This document shows positions 47,178 to 57,148 of a DNA stretch of 64,000 nucleotides, piece after piece (within the stretch, counting starts at the first letter, position 1; each line of letters begins with the position of its first letter). The stretch spans positions 11,424,291 through 11,488,290 of the forward strand of contig OZ020515.1 in the NCBI GenBank assembly GCA_963971425.1, read 5' to 3'. This DNA comes from Bryoerythrophyllum caledonicum (taxonomy: Eukaryota > Streptophyta > Bryopsida > Pottiales > Pottiaceae). Under the pieces are notes generated by a model that saw nothing but the letters and a program-made list of their open reading frames with translations, did no database searches and had not been told where the DNA came from. A program made the position numbers and the translations under genes.

Positions 47178-48932
47178 AGGAAGATGATGATAATGAAGAA
47201 ATTCCATCCCACAGAAGTCATGGTGTAAGACAAGGAAATGATAGCGAGGAATATCCTGAACTTGGTAGTGAATCTGGAAGTGAAGGGGAAGATGGAGACA
47301 TTGGCTTGCAAGATAATCAAACCGGCCTAAAGTGGGAATTTAGGGACGAAACATGGAAAGTGTCAAGTTTTTACTACCAACCCAATCCCTTGCCTTTTAG
47401 TGGAAGACCAAAAGGTCCTTCCACAAACTATCGTGGTGTTCCAACTTTCAGGACTTTGTTTGTTTTTTTTTGGACCCCGGTCATGTTGCAGTCCATTGTA
47501 AGAGAAACAAACCGCTATGCCAATGAACCAAGGTAATACAAAAGGAGGCCCTAAGTGGGAGGATATGACTGTCAATGAACTGAAGGCATTCATGGCACTA
47601 GCAATTTACATGGGTTTGAAACACCAACCCAACTACTACACCTATTGGATGCAAAATGAATTGTTTCGATGCCCGGTGATTTCTTCTATCTTGACTAGAG
47701 CTAGATTCCAAACTCTTAGAAGATGCCTTCACCTAACTAAGATGAATGGTGTCTGTAGAGGTGACTCGGGCTATGACAAAATAGGTCAAACTAGATTGCT
47801 TGTAGATGCAATTAGAGATAGATGTAAATTGGCATGGTGTCTTGGCAAGTATTTGACTGTAGATGAAATGATGATACGCTACAAAGGTACGTACTCCCCC
47901 ATCCGCCAATACATGCCTAAAAAGCCCCAGAAATGGGGCTTGAAGGTATGGTGTCTTGCTTGTTCCATTTCAAAGTATGTGTATAACTTTGAAATATATT
48001 GTGGTAAGGAAAACATTGTTCTACCTTCTCTTGGTGAAACTATTCAACCTGGTCCTACAGTTGGTGGAACTAATTTAGCTCAGAATGTGGTTATGAGGCT
48101 AGTTGATGGTCTTTGGAATTTAGGTCATTGCATCACTATGGATAATTTTTTTTCTAGCATTAGCCTATTCACCTCTCTTCTAGCACGTGGCATATATGCT
48201 ACAGGTACAGTTAGGTAGAACCGTGTTGGTCTTCCCACAGATTTGAAGAACTTGGCGGCATTCAAGAATGTGCCCCAAGGCACAACTCTATGGAGAATGC
48301 ATGTAAGTCGTTCCATTTCCTCTGTAATGTGGAAAGATAAAAAATCTGTTCTACTAATTTATACACATAGCATGCCCATTCAAGCCCCATGTTCTAACCC
48401 CGTTGTCACCGTGCCTAGCAGAAATGGTGCCATTCGGGAGATGGTCCAAACTTCTCCTATGTTGAAGGAGTACACCACCCACATGCGTGGGGTGGATGTA
48501 GCAGACCAACTCCGGGCCTCTTACTCATATCAGATACGAAGCCACAAGTGGTGGCATCGAATTTTCTTCTTTCTTTTGGATGTCACGGTTGTAAATATGT
48601 ACATTATTTACTTGGAATGTGTGGCAAACTCTAACCCTCGCAAGCCAGTCACTCCAATGACGCATCTCCAGTTCAAGCAAGGTTTGTGTGAGTTTTTATT
48701 GGCGGATTGGCCAAAAAGAACCCCACAAGCAACTGACTTACCTCCAAGACCACACCAACCGGTAATATGTGTTCCTACTCATACCAAATTGCGTAGACAA
48801 TGTGTTGTATGCAATGTGAGGCAACCACATTATTTTTGTCGCAATTGTGGTGACAAATGGATGTGCCTAAATGAGGGTTGCTATGAGAGATGGCATACGG
48901 CTTTGGCATTACGACGGCGACGCCGACATTGA
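47178..48932 (+). pseudogene. piggyBac transposase, nearly intact
   Basis: An acidic N-terminus (about 47178-47300, SESGSEGEDGD) leads to FFWTPVMLQSIVRETNRYA. A frameshift near 47525 moves the reading to the frame of NELKAFMALAIYMGLKHQPN. One in-frame TAG at 48216-48218 follows GTVR, where family members have Lys or Arg. All three catalytic aspartate motifs are present: LTVDEMMIRYKG (Asp 47862), ITMDNFFSS (Asp 48141) and GVDVADQL (Asp 48495). The C-terminal Cys/His domain CVVCNVRQPHYFCRNCGDKW ends with CYERWH at 48932. The enzyme cuts and pastes DNA at TTAA. With one stop and one frameshift this copy is recently dead, and related copies elsewhere may be active. Confidence 0.88.
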
Positions 48933-49190
48933 ATATAGGTACGTTTATCTCAAAAGAAAAATGGGTTTATCTGTTTGCATTCCAAATTTTGTGTAGTTTT
49001 CCTCCTAAGTTTTCTAATTATTTCCTATAGAAAATAATTTTTCAATCACATTCACTCTTACATTTTATTTCCACACCTACTGCAGGGATTACTATGAGCC
49101 CTGATTGCAGGAAATACATGAGCCTGATTTCTGGAGCCAGTGGCCAGGTCTGAGGCCGTGGGCAGGAGTCGCTTGCAGGGCTGAGGCTAC

Positions 49191-49300
49191 GGTGGAGGGC
49201 GAGGGCCGCTGGAGTCACTTCGAGGGAGGAGGGCCACGGTGGAGGGCGAGGGCCGCTGGAGTCACTTTGAGGGAGGAGGGCCACGGTGGAGGGCGGGGGC
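49191..49300 (+). repeat. 47-bp tandem repeat in the piggyBac 3' region
   Basis: Units start at 49191, 49238 and 49285 with GGTGGAGGGCGAGGGCCGCT and GGAGTCACTT. The third is partial. Confidence 0.85.
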
Positions 49301-50524
49301 CGGCATCGAGCTCCCGATAGGCTGCCCAGCCAGATGAGGTCATGAGCTGGAGTCAGGGCCTTACCACACGGGAGGGGGAGGAAGTTTCACAACTTCCTCC
49401 AACATGGCACTAGTGGCACAAAAAATATTCTTTTCCTCCAACAAGGCACTAGTGCCTGTGGACTTTCAGGCACTAGTGCCTGGTAGTTTTCAACGGCAAT
49501 TATTGTGCCAAGTCATTGCCATGTAGATTCCAAAGCAACATCCAATGCAAATTCCAAAGCTACAAAGTTGCTCCATGTCATTCTTGCCACTCCCCCTACT
49601 TCCTCTCATGTGGCAACCACTTGCTAATTTGAACCAATGTGAGTCATCCAACTCACTGCCTTTCCTCTCGTGTGGTTTGGCCCTCAGTTCTGCTTCGCAT
49701 CCAAGCTGGCAATGGCGGTCTCTTCCGAGCTGGAGCATCAGCTGCAGATCAAGAGGGCATCAACCTCTTTCGAATTTAGATCCCCTTGCATGCTATAAAT
49801 GTACCGGACCCACACCTGACCATTTGAAGAGCTGTGGTTATTACTACAGGCATCCCAATTCGAAATTGACTCAATGGGCACGGGAAACACCTCTTGGGCT
49901 CCAATATTACATGGCTGCCCACCTCATTTTTCTCTCAATTCTCTTCTGAATGACTTCGGTAATTCATCGAAATCGGAGATTTTAGTATTTTTCAAAAATA
50001 ATTGGACCTAAATTTCACTCACTCAGAAGGCAACAATCTTACCATTCAGTTTTTCAAAATTCCGAATTTCCATTCTGTTATGCAAATTTCTCCTCATCAA
50101 CGCCCAAAGTGTGATTTTAGACCTCCCGGTACAAAACAATTTAGATGAAGGTTCAAAAATCCAAATGAGTTTCTGAAATTTTGCATTTGCATGCTCAACT
50201 TAGTCTCCCACATGAAAAAAAATATGAGCAACAAGTTTGGGGTACAAATCATCAATTCTCCCTTGCCACCATGTACACAATGCCTCCCGGGCAACGGTCA
50301 AAAAAAGTTTCCAGTCAACTTTGAACGTTATGATCTCACGGATGAAAAACATCCAACGGTTGAAACTTGGATCAGTTCTTCTAAACTAGGTCAGGTACAA
50401 GATCTTACGGTTGAAATTCTAAAAATGGTAAAAAAATCCGGATCACACCCCCGGGAGGGCATAGAGGTAGAAAACGGCAGTTTCTGACTCTTCAAGCTTC
50501 CAAGCACACAAGGATTCTTAGGGG
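49301..50524. other. Non-coding 3' part of the piggyBac element
   Basis: Contains palindromic GGCACTAGTGCC words (49400-49480). The 134-codon frame at 49545-49949 has no domain that I recognise. The end is the right inverted repeat at 50505-50524. Confidence 0.5.
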
Positions 50525-50536
50525 CTAAAGGGTTAA

Positions 50537-51563
50537 GAAATCTAAAATTGCAATAATCATCATCTAGGCAGTTGATACGTTTTGCTTTCAATATCCGGTT
50601 GCCAATCAAACAACCATGCTAGTAAGGTAAGCCCCCCTAAAACCAACAAGTTAAGAAATGTGCATATATGGAGAGAAGAGATAAATATACTATTATTTTT
50701 CAGTAATAGCCAATAGAATTCCGATTCCAACCCAAGTGATTTCATATTTTTTCAATGAAAATTGAATTTTCAAACTGTGCATCATGTTTAATGGGTGGCC
50801 AGCAGCAGGTACCCTCCATAACCAATGACCAAAAGTAATGGTCTTGGCTAATAGCAAACCTCCATTTGGAGCTGAGTTGGTGGGAATGGGATGGATGAGG
50901 ATTAGAAATACCCCAATTTTATAGACGTTGGCTATGGGGTTTTGTTGGTTACGGGGGGAGCTCACCTTATTTGGTTTTGGAACTAGGTAGAAAGCTCTCT
51001 TGAAGAAATAGAGTCTTAGATTTGATTGGTGGGTAGTAGTTGCACCTAATGAGGCTAAGGAAACGTTGGAGTATAAGCCGCAGATATGAGGGTGAAATCC
51101 TAAATCTCACAGCTCTTGAGATTCCAACCAACAATTTGCTCTCTGTCTCTCTGCCCTTCCACCATTGCAACCATTGTTCTGCCTTCACTCTCTACACACC
51201 ACATCACTGCCAAAACTGGGCCCATCACTAGTAGTACTCTCCCTCACCAACCTCCAAAAGTTGGGATATCTCAGCTAACACAGTGCCTTTATTTTCTTGT
51301 GTGATTTTTGGTGGTTTGGTGGTGTTCTGAGGTTCCTCCAAAAGATGTCATGAGCTGGGATATTATCTGCAAGAGTTCAGCTAAAAACAGTGCAGTGCTT
51401 TTATTTTCTTATGTAATTCTTGGTAGTTTGGTGCTTTTTGAGGTTTCTCCAAACGATGTCATGAGCTGGGATAATATCTGCAAGAGTTCAGCAAAAACAG
51501 TGCCGCCATTATTTTCTGATAATTTTTTTGGTGGTTTGGTTTGTTTGATGTAGTTTTGCAGCG
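50537..51563 (+). promoter_or_regulatory. Upstream region of the pectate lyase-like gene with 111-bp repeat
   Basis: 50537-51260 is AT-rich with no gene. At about 51275-51545 a 111-bp unit containing GATGTCATGAGCTGGGATA and TGCAAGAGTTCAGC occurs twice, plus a partial upstream copy. It ends directly before the start codon at 51564, so it probably lies in the promoter or 5' UTR. Confidence 0.55.
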
Positions 51564-54500
51564 ATGGCCGGCCAGAAGATGGTGTTTGCTGTGCTTGTGC
51601 TCCTGTTTTTGAGCACACATTCATGTGCAGCAGAGCAGCTGCAGGAGTCGGAACTCCTAGCGCCTCAGCCTGCGGCAAGCGACGAGTCTGGGTCTGAGTA
51701 CACGTACACGATGAGGGCGCTAGGTAACATCACGAGCCATTTGCAGCGGATGGTGATGGAGGGCGAGGTGGTGGCGCAGGACTGTGGGTGGCAGATCCAG
51801 AGTGCCAATGACACGCTCACCTGGCTGTCGGTGCAGCTCCCTAGTGCCACTGCCACGCTTGGCTTGATGGAGAGCGCGGATTTCTTCCGCAGCGCCGCCA
51901 AGGCCGTCGCTGCATGCAGTGTCTACCTCTCCGTGCGCGCTGTAAGTCCAACCTAATGCATGTGAAGTTCATGTCTCCACAATTGCATTCAAGAGGGATC
52001 ACGAGTCAGGTAGCCAGAACAAGGTGTTTACGGGGTAAACTTCACTATTTAACGGCCATAGTGTCTAGAAAAATGTGTCATCTTCCCACGGAAGACCATA
52101 AACTTGCAGGACATCTTAGCATATGGAGAAATTCTGAGCCAAACTTCATCATCCTCTGTCTTTGTTCACATTGATTGCTTACATGCGAGTTTGTCGTGGG
52201 GATGACAGGAGAGCTTGCCAGCTTCAGTGTACCACACGAGCAGAAATGCATTGTTCACGGCACACCAAATGCTCACCCAATTGTCCACCGATTGTGAGCT
52301 GCTGGTGGGAAACATGGACAGTGCACTCTCCAACAACTCCAAACTTGTCATACCAAGTACTTCAAAGAACCTCACCTCCCAATTTGTCTGGCCTTGTCAA
52401 AAACCAGATGCCTGCCCATTCGATCAACTGGCGGTTTTCAGAATCATATCCTCTACTTGTCATCTATCATAGCTCTTACAAGGGTAGAGAAAACAACTCA
52501 AAGACATAACAGTCTACAAAAGGATAGGCGGAGGTATCCAACCAGAAAACCAGCTTCCATAGAATGAAAAGAAAACACACAGTCACATCTTGTGAGGTTG
52601 TATGAAAGTAACCCACGTGATGGTTCCCGAAACTGATTGGTTGGTGTGGATGATGTCCCACAGCTGATGACAACGAGGGAATACAAGGTGGATGCTCAAA
52701 CGTAAACCCGACCACGTGCCAATTCTCGGCGTGCGGCAAGGGGAAGCGTCTGCCGCTGTGCGCGTTCGGATACGCCAGCGGCGTCTCGGGAGGCCTGAAA
52801 GGAGCGGCGTACGTGGTGACCAGCGACGAGGACGATCACAGGAAGCCCAGCCCGGGGTCGCTCCGCTACGGCGTGCACCAGGGCGGGCAGGCGCACGGCG
52901 GCGTGTGGATCACCTTCGCACGCAGCATGGTCGTCACCCTCACCGACTTGCTGTGGGTCAAGAGCGGCACCACCATCGACGGACGAGGCTCCATCGTCAC
53001 CATCACAGGTCTCCACCACCAACACTCATTAGTAAAGGGAGCGCCGCATCTTGTATTCTCTAACCTACTATTTGCACTCTCTTATTCATCACCATCTTGG
53101 GTACGTCACCAACAAGAACTGAGAAAGATGATAGAGTTTGTGGGAGAGCCCTTGTAAAGTCAGTGTTGCATCTTGTATTCTCTAGCCTACTATTTGCAGT
53201 CTCTTATTGATCACCATCTTAGGTATGTCACGAACAAGGACTGAGAAAGATGGTAGAGTTTGTCGGAGGCTCTTTGTCTTTCTAGAGTTTGAGGGAGGCT
53301 CTTTGTCTTCCTAGAGTTTGTGGGAGGGCCCTTGTAAAGTCAGCGTTGCATCTTGTATTCTCTAGCCTACTATTTGCACTCTCTTATTCATCACCATCTT
53401 AGGTACGTCACGAACAAGAAATGAGAAAGATAGTAGAGTTTGTGGGAGGCCCTATGTCTTTCTAGAGTTTGTGGAAGGGCCCTTATAGAGTCTGCGTTGC
53501 ATCTTGTATTCTCAAACCTATTATTTGCAATCTCTTATTGATCACCATCTTAGGTACGTCACCAACAAGAAATTAGAAAGATGATAGAGTTTGTGGGAGG
53601 TCCTTTGTCTTTCGAAAGTTTGTCGGAGGGCCCTTGTAGAGTCTGCGTTGCATCTTGCATTCTCAAACCTACTATTTGCGGCCTCTTACTAATCACCATC
53701 TTAGGTATGTCACCAACAAGAAATGAGAAAGATGATAGAGTTTGTGGGAGGGCCCTTGTAAAGTCAGCATCGCATCTTGTATTCTCTAACCTACTATATG
53801 GAGTCTCTTATTGATCATTGTCATAGGTACGTCACAAACAAGAAATGAGAAAGATGGTAGAGTTTGTCGGAGGCCCTTTGTCTTTCTAGAGTTTGTAGGA
53901 GGACCCTTGTCTTCTTTGTATCTTCATATCATTGTTTTCTTGTGTATTACATAGGTATTGGTTGAGAACAAAGCACATTGTTAACCACTATCACTACAAG
54001 CAACCATGTTGCTCCTCTTCACTTACAAAGTGTCACCCTTAACTTACGTAGAATGTGGAACTTGGTGCTTTTTCTTGTCTTTTATGACCTAGCTAACTTA
54101 CCAACTTGGAATAGTAAGTGAGGGGCGACAAGGTTGCCAGTAGTGAACATATCAGTGACAAGCCATGTTAGCGGTAGGGAGGTTATCATACACAAATAGA
54201 CCTCCCATTGTCCTTGAAGGAGCGTAGGCAATCCCTATTGAGTCCTAGCTCAATAGCTTTAGTGTTGTCCTTTTATGATGTAGAGAGATAACCAGTTGTT
54301 CATTCTTTGATTGCAACCCTTCCATGCGGGGTGATAATGCGGCTTGACGAATGGATTGCTGATGTTGTAGAGAGCAGATATTTGTCGCTTCTAGATCCAA
54401 CTTGCCACATGTTATTGAATAAATTTGTTGTTGTTGTATCAGATGCTCCATTTGTAAAGGGAGGGAGCTGGCTCTTGTATTGATTGAGCTAAAATTGTTG

Positions 54501-55362
54501 TTCTATGAGATACTGCTTTTGTAGACGGAGGGAGTTGACTGTGATTGATTTTCATGTAGGGCGGAGCATTGTGTTGTGCGGTGTGTCGAATGTGATTTTG
54601 CACAACTTTGAGATCAGGTCGGTGGGCGAGAGCGACACGGTGCACATCTTCGCGGGGTCGTCGCGGGTGTGGGTGGACCACGTGACGTCCACCGACGCAA
54701 AGTTGGGCCTGGTGTCCGTGTTGCAGGGCTCCACCGACGTCACCATATCGAACTGCCACCTCTCCAACTACAACTTCAACCAACTGTTGGGCGCGTCGGA
54801 CTTCGACAAGGAGGATGCCGATATGCGCGTCTCCGTCTACCGCAACTGGTTCAAGGACTCCATGCAACGGATGCCGCACTGCAGGTCACTCCCATCTTCT
54901 TCATCATTCGAGGTTGTTCATAGTTGTCTTCGTGATCCAAGAGGAAAGTGTTGGATTCATGATGTTGTGTTCCGCAGGTGGGGGAAGTGTCACGTGCTCA
55001 ACAACTTATACTCCAATTGGGGCTACTACGCGCTCGGCGCGCGCGTGAGCGGCAAAATCTACTCTGAGTACAACGCGTTCGTGGCGAGCCGCCGCACTGA
55101 GATTACGCCGTGGTTCAATGGCATTGGACCCAACTACGACCACACCATTCTCATCTCCAGCTCCAATGACGTCTTCCTCAACGGCAGCACCTTGCATGAG
55201 TTTCTCAGCCCGGAGACCAGCGAGTCCGGGGTTGCGGAGCAAGGCGCCATCTACAAGAATGACAAGATGTATCCTCCCATCATCCCGCCCTCGTCCCTGC
55301 CCAATGCGCTCCCGAGATGCGTCGGCGCTGTCTTTGGTCACCGCATTCAACAATGTTCATGA
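51564..55362 (+). CDS. Pectate lyase-like protein, secreted
   Basis: Exons: 51564-51941, from 52209 (3' end unresolved), about 52664-53008, 54560-54884, 54978-55362. Residues 1-23 form a signal peptide (VFAVLVLLFLSTHSCA). The next two exons encode a helical region with regular Cys residues and no clear family match. Exon 3 has the pectate lyase start: CGKGKRLPLCAFGYASGVSG, AAYVVTSDEDD, PGSLRYGV, WITFARSMVVTL and TTIDGRGSIVTITG. Exons 4-5 give the beta-helix core: VWVDHVT, GSTDVTISNCHLSNYN, QRMPHCRWGKCHVLNNLY. The catalytic Arg in RMPHCR is present. In typical plant enzymes VWIDH is followed by a segment with two Asp (DGLVD) that bind calcium; here the matching positions read LGLVS. The enzyme would cleave demethylated pectin in the cell wall, if active. 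The donor of exon 2 is unresolved. Confidence 0.78.
53040..53935 (+). repeat. Intronic minisatellite in the pectate lyase-like gene
   Basis: A unit containing GCATCTTGTATTCTCTAACC, a CATCTTAGGTACGTCAC segment and GATAGAGTTTGTGGGAGG repeats about six times between 53040 and 53935. Unit length varies from 122 to 180 bases because an inner GTTTGTGGGAGG block is present once or twice. It fills most of the 1.55-kb intron. Confidence 0.85.
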
Positions 55363-55384
55363 AATTAGCACTTCTAAGGTGGAA

Positions 55385-55745
55385 TTCTTCTTCAGCGACC
55401 CACGTTCTTCCTCTTCTTTGGAGACCGGAGTTCTTCTTCTTTGGAGACCGGAAGTCTTCTTCATCTTTGGAGACGAGAGTTCTTCTTCTTCTTTGGAGGC
55501 CGGAGTTCTTCTTCTTCTTCTTTGGAGACTGGACTTTTTCTTCTTCTTTGGAGACTGGAGTTCTTCCTTCTTCTTTGGAGACTGGAGTTCTTCCTTCTTC
55601 TTTGAAGACTGGAGTTCTTCTTCTTCTTTGGAGACCGGAGTTCTTCTTCTTTGGAGGCCGGAATTCTTCTTCTTCTTCTTCTTCTTTGGAGACTCGAGTT
55701 CTTCCTTCTTCTTTGGAGGCTGGAGTTCTTCTTCTTTTTGAGGTT
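55385..55745 (+). repeat. TTCTTC/GGAGAC minisatellite after the pectate lyase-like gene
   Basis: Degenerate units of TTCTTCTTCTTTGGAGACCGGAG, about 27 to 39 bases, repeat more than ten times. It starts 20 bases after the stop codon. Long open frames here (Ser/Leu/Phe-rich) follow from the repeat. Confidence 0.82.
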
Positions 55746-57148
55746 GGTAAAGTTATTATTAATAAGGTTTAGTTTCTTTAAGGAATGTTCACAGTTACTT
55801 TTAATATCTAAAATTATTCTTTTTCAAGTTACACTTGTAAGAATGACACGATGTGTCCTCTACATCAGGATAGATATTATATTGAGTAGATAACATTGGG
55901 CATGTATTATTGATTTCTGGTACTCATATTCTTTTGATGTGATGAAAAAACAATGACATATGATTTCAATATTAAAATTCATTATATTGAATCAAGGTTG
56001 TTAGAATTTTTATTAAACTAATATACATCATGGAATGATTTTATGTAATAACTTCATATAAATTATTTTATACTCGTAAACCTTACATTAAGTGATTGAA
56101 TCAAAATATTCAGGACCATTCATCTAGAGATATTTCTTAATGTGGTCTATCCCTCTTGCTTCCTTAAATAATATGTTGCCAATGTATGTGTGGACGAGTT
56201 TGGTCAACAAGTTCACAATAAGGTTCATACCACATCTTACAGTAGTAAAATGAACCCAATATTAAGATGTCTAACTATCATTTATGCAAAAAAGTTGTTT
56301 TGGTACCCAATCCAACTCTGTGAAAATGATTGCCTTGTATTAAGATAGAGGTAAGATCCGTTTTCTATAACAATCTCATACAAACTAATGAAATATATCT
56401 ATATAAATTTTTTTGAATGTCTATAGAAGGTCGTCGAAGATAGATTGAAACTACCTAGTAAGAAAAAACCCAACAATCTGCACTTTGAATAGAATTGCTA
56501 TTATTCTAAAGGTCAAATGTGAAAACCAATTATGTTTCCATGAAACTAACATGATGGCATTTTCTTTAAACAATTCAAAATTTGACACCATAGAAGCTTT
56601 AAAAAGGCCATTTCGGATAGGTCAAATAGGTTGAGCGTAGGTTGCATTGATGAGATTATAGAACACTTTGTATATTCGTTACAAACATATATGAATACAA
56701 TATCAAAAACAGTGTTTCATACCAGCATTCAAAATGAAGGAGAAGGGAATCTTGGATCTTCATGAAACCACGACCAGCACGAAGAGGAAAATGAATCAGT
56801 GTGGAGCATCTCTCACTCTAGAATCCACTCAAACACGCACATAAATATAGGTCCAGCTGGAGAAGAAAAATCCACAAATAGGTTACCTGCAATATAATGT
56901 ACTGATGCAACAATGCATCAGTATAATATGCGTGAAGACCACGTAACTGTAGCGGCCAGTCTTTGGAGGCCCCTGTTTAGTCAAGGCAGCGTTTCTCGGC
57001 GATGGATGTTCTCTTGAAGATTGCCAGGACTAGTAATTGTCTGTTTCCCCGTGTAAGTTGTGGTTTGGGATTGATGGTCAAGAGAAGACCATGTGGGGTG
57101 TGATAAACCACCCAAACTTCAGGTGATGTGGAGCTTGGATTCAAGGCT
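55746..57148. other. AT-rich DNA, then SSU72 3' region
   Basis: 55746-56900 is AT-rich with no gene. 56900-57148 is next to the SSU72 stop codon and probably holds its 3' UTR (minus strand). Confidence 0.45.

Larger units (their letters stand above)
45130..50524 (+). mobile_element. piggyBac-type DNA transposon, 5.4 kb
   Basis: The ends are imperfect inverted repeats: CCCCTAAAGATCCTTGTAAG at 45130-45149 and, read inward from 50524, CCCCTAAGAATCCTTGTGTG. Flanking target sites are TTAA (45126-45129) and CTAA (50525-50528, one base decayed from TTAA). The piggyBac superfamily inserts at TTAA, and the transposase is inside. Other contents are a G-rich stretch (45310-45420), a GC-rich ORF block (46750-47128), a 47-bp tandem repeat (49191-49300), GGCACTAGTGCC palindromes (49400-49480) and non-coding DNA. 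The insertion sits in the terminal repeat of Mite-S2 copy 2, which gives the order of events. Confidence 0.85.

Noticed and set aside
49545-49949. 134-codon frame as a second piggyBac gene
   Set aside because: No domain, ordinary composition, and it lies in the non-coding 3' part of the element.
53040-53935. Regular repeats as a CRISPR array
   Set aside because: Repeats are long, lie in an intron of a eukaryotic gene, and there are no unique spacers of constant length.
54505-54559. Earlier start of the pectate lyase exon at 54505
   Set aside because: The protein match begins at GRSIVLCGV after a clear TGTAG acceptor at 54559; earlier codons do not fit the family.
55385-55745. Long Ser/Leu/Phe-rich open frames as genes
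   Set aside because: They are created by the TTC/GGAGAC minisatellite in several frames at once.
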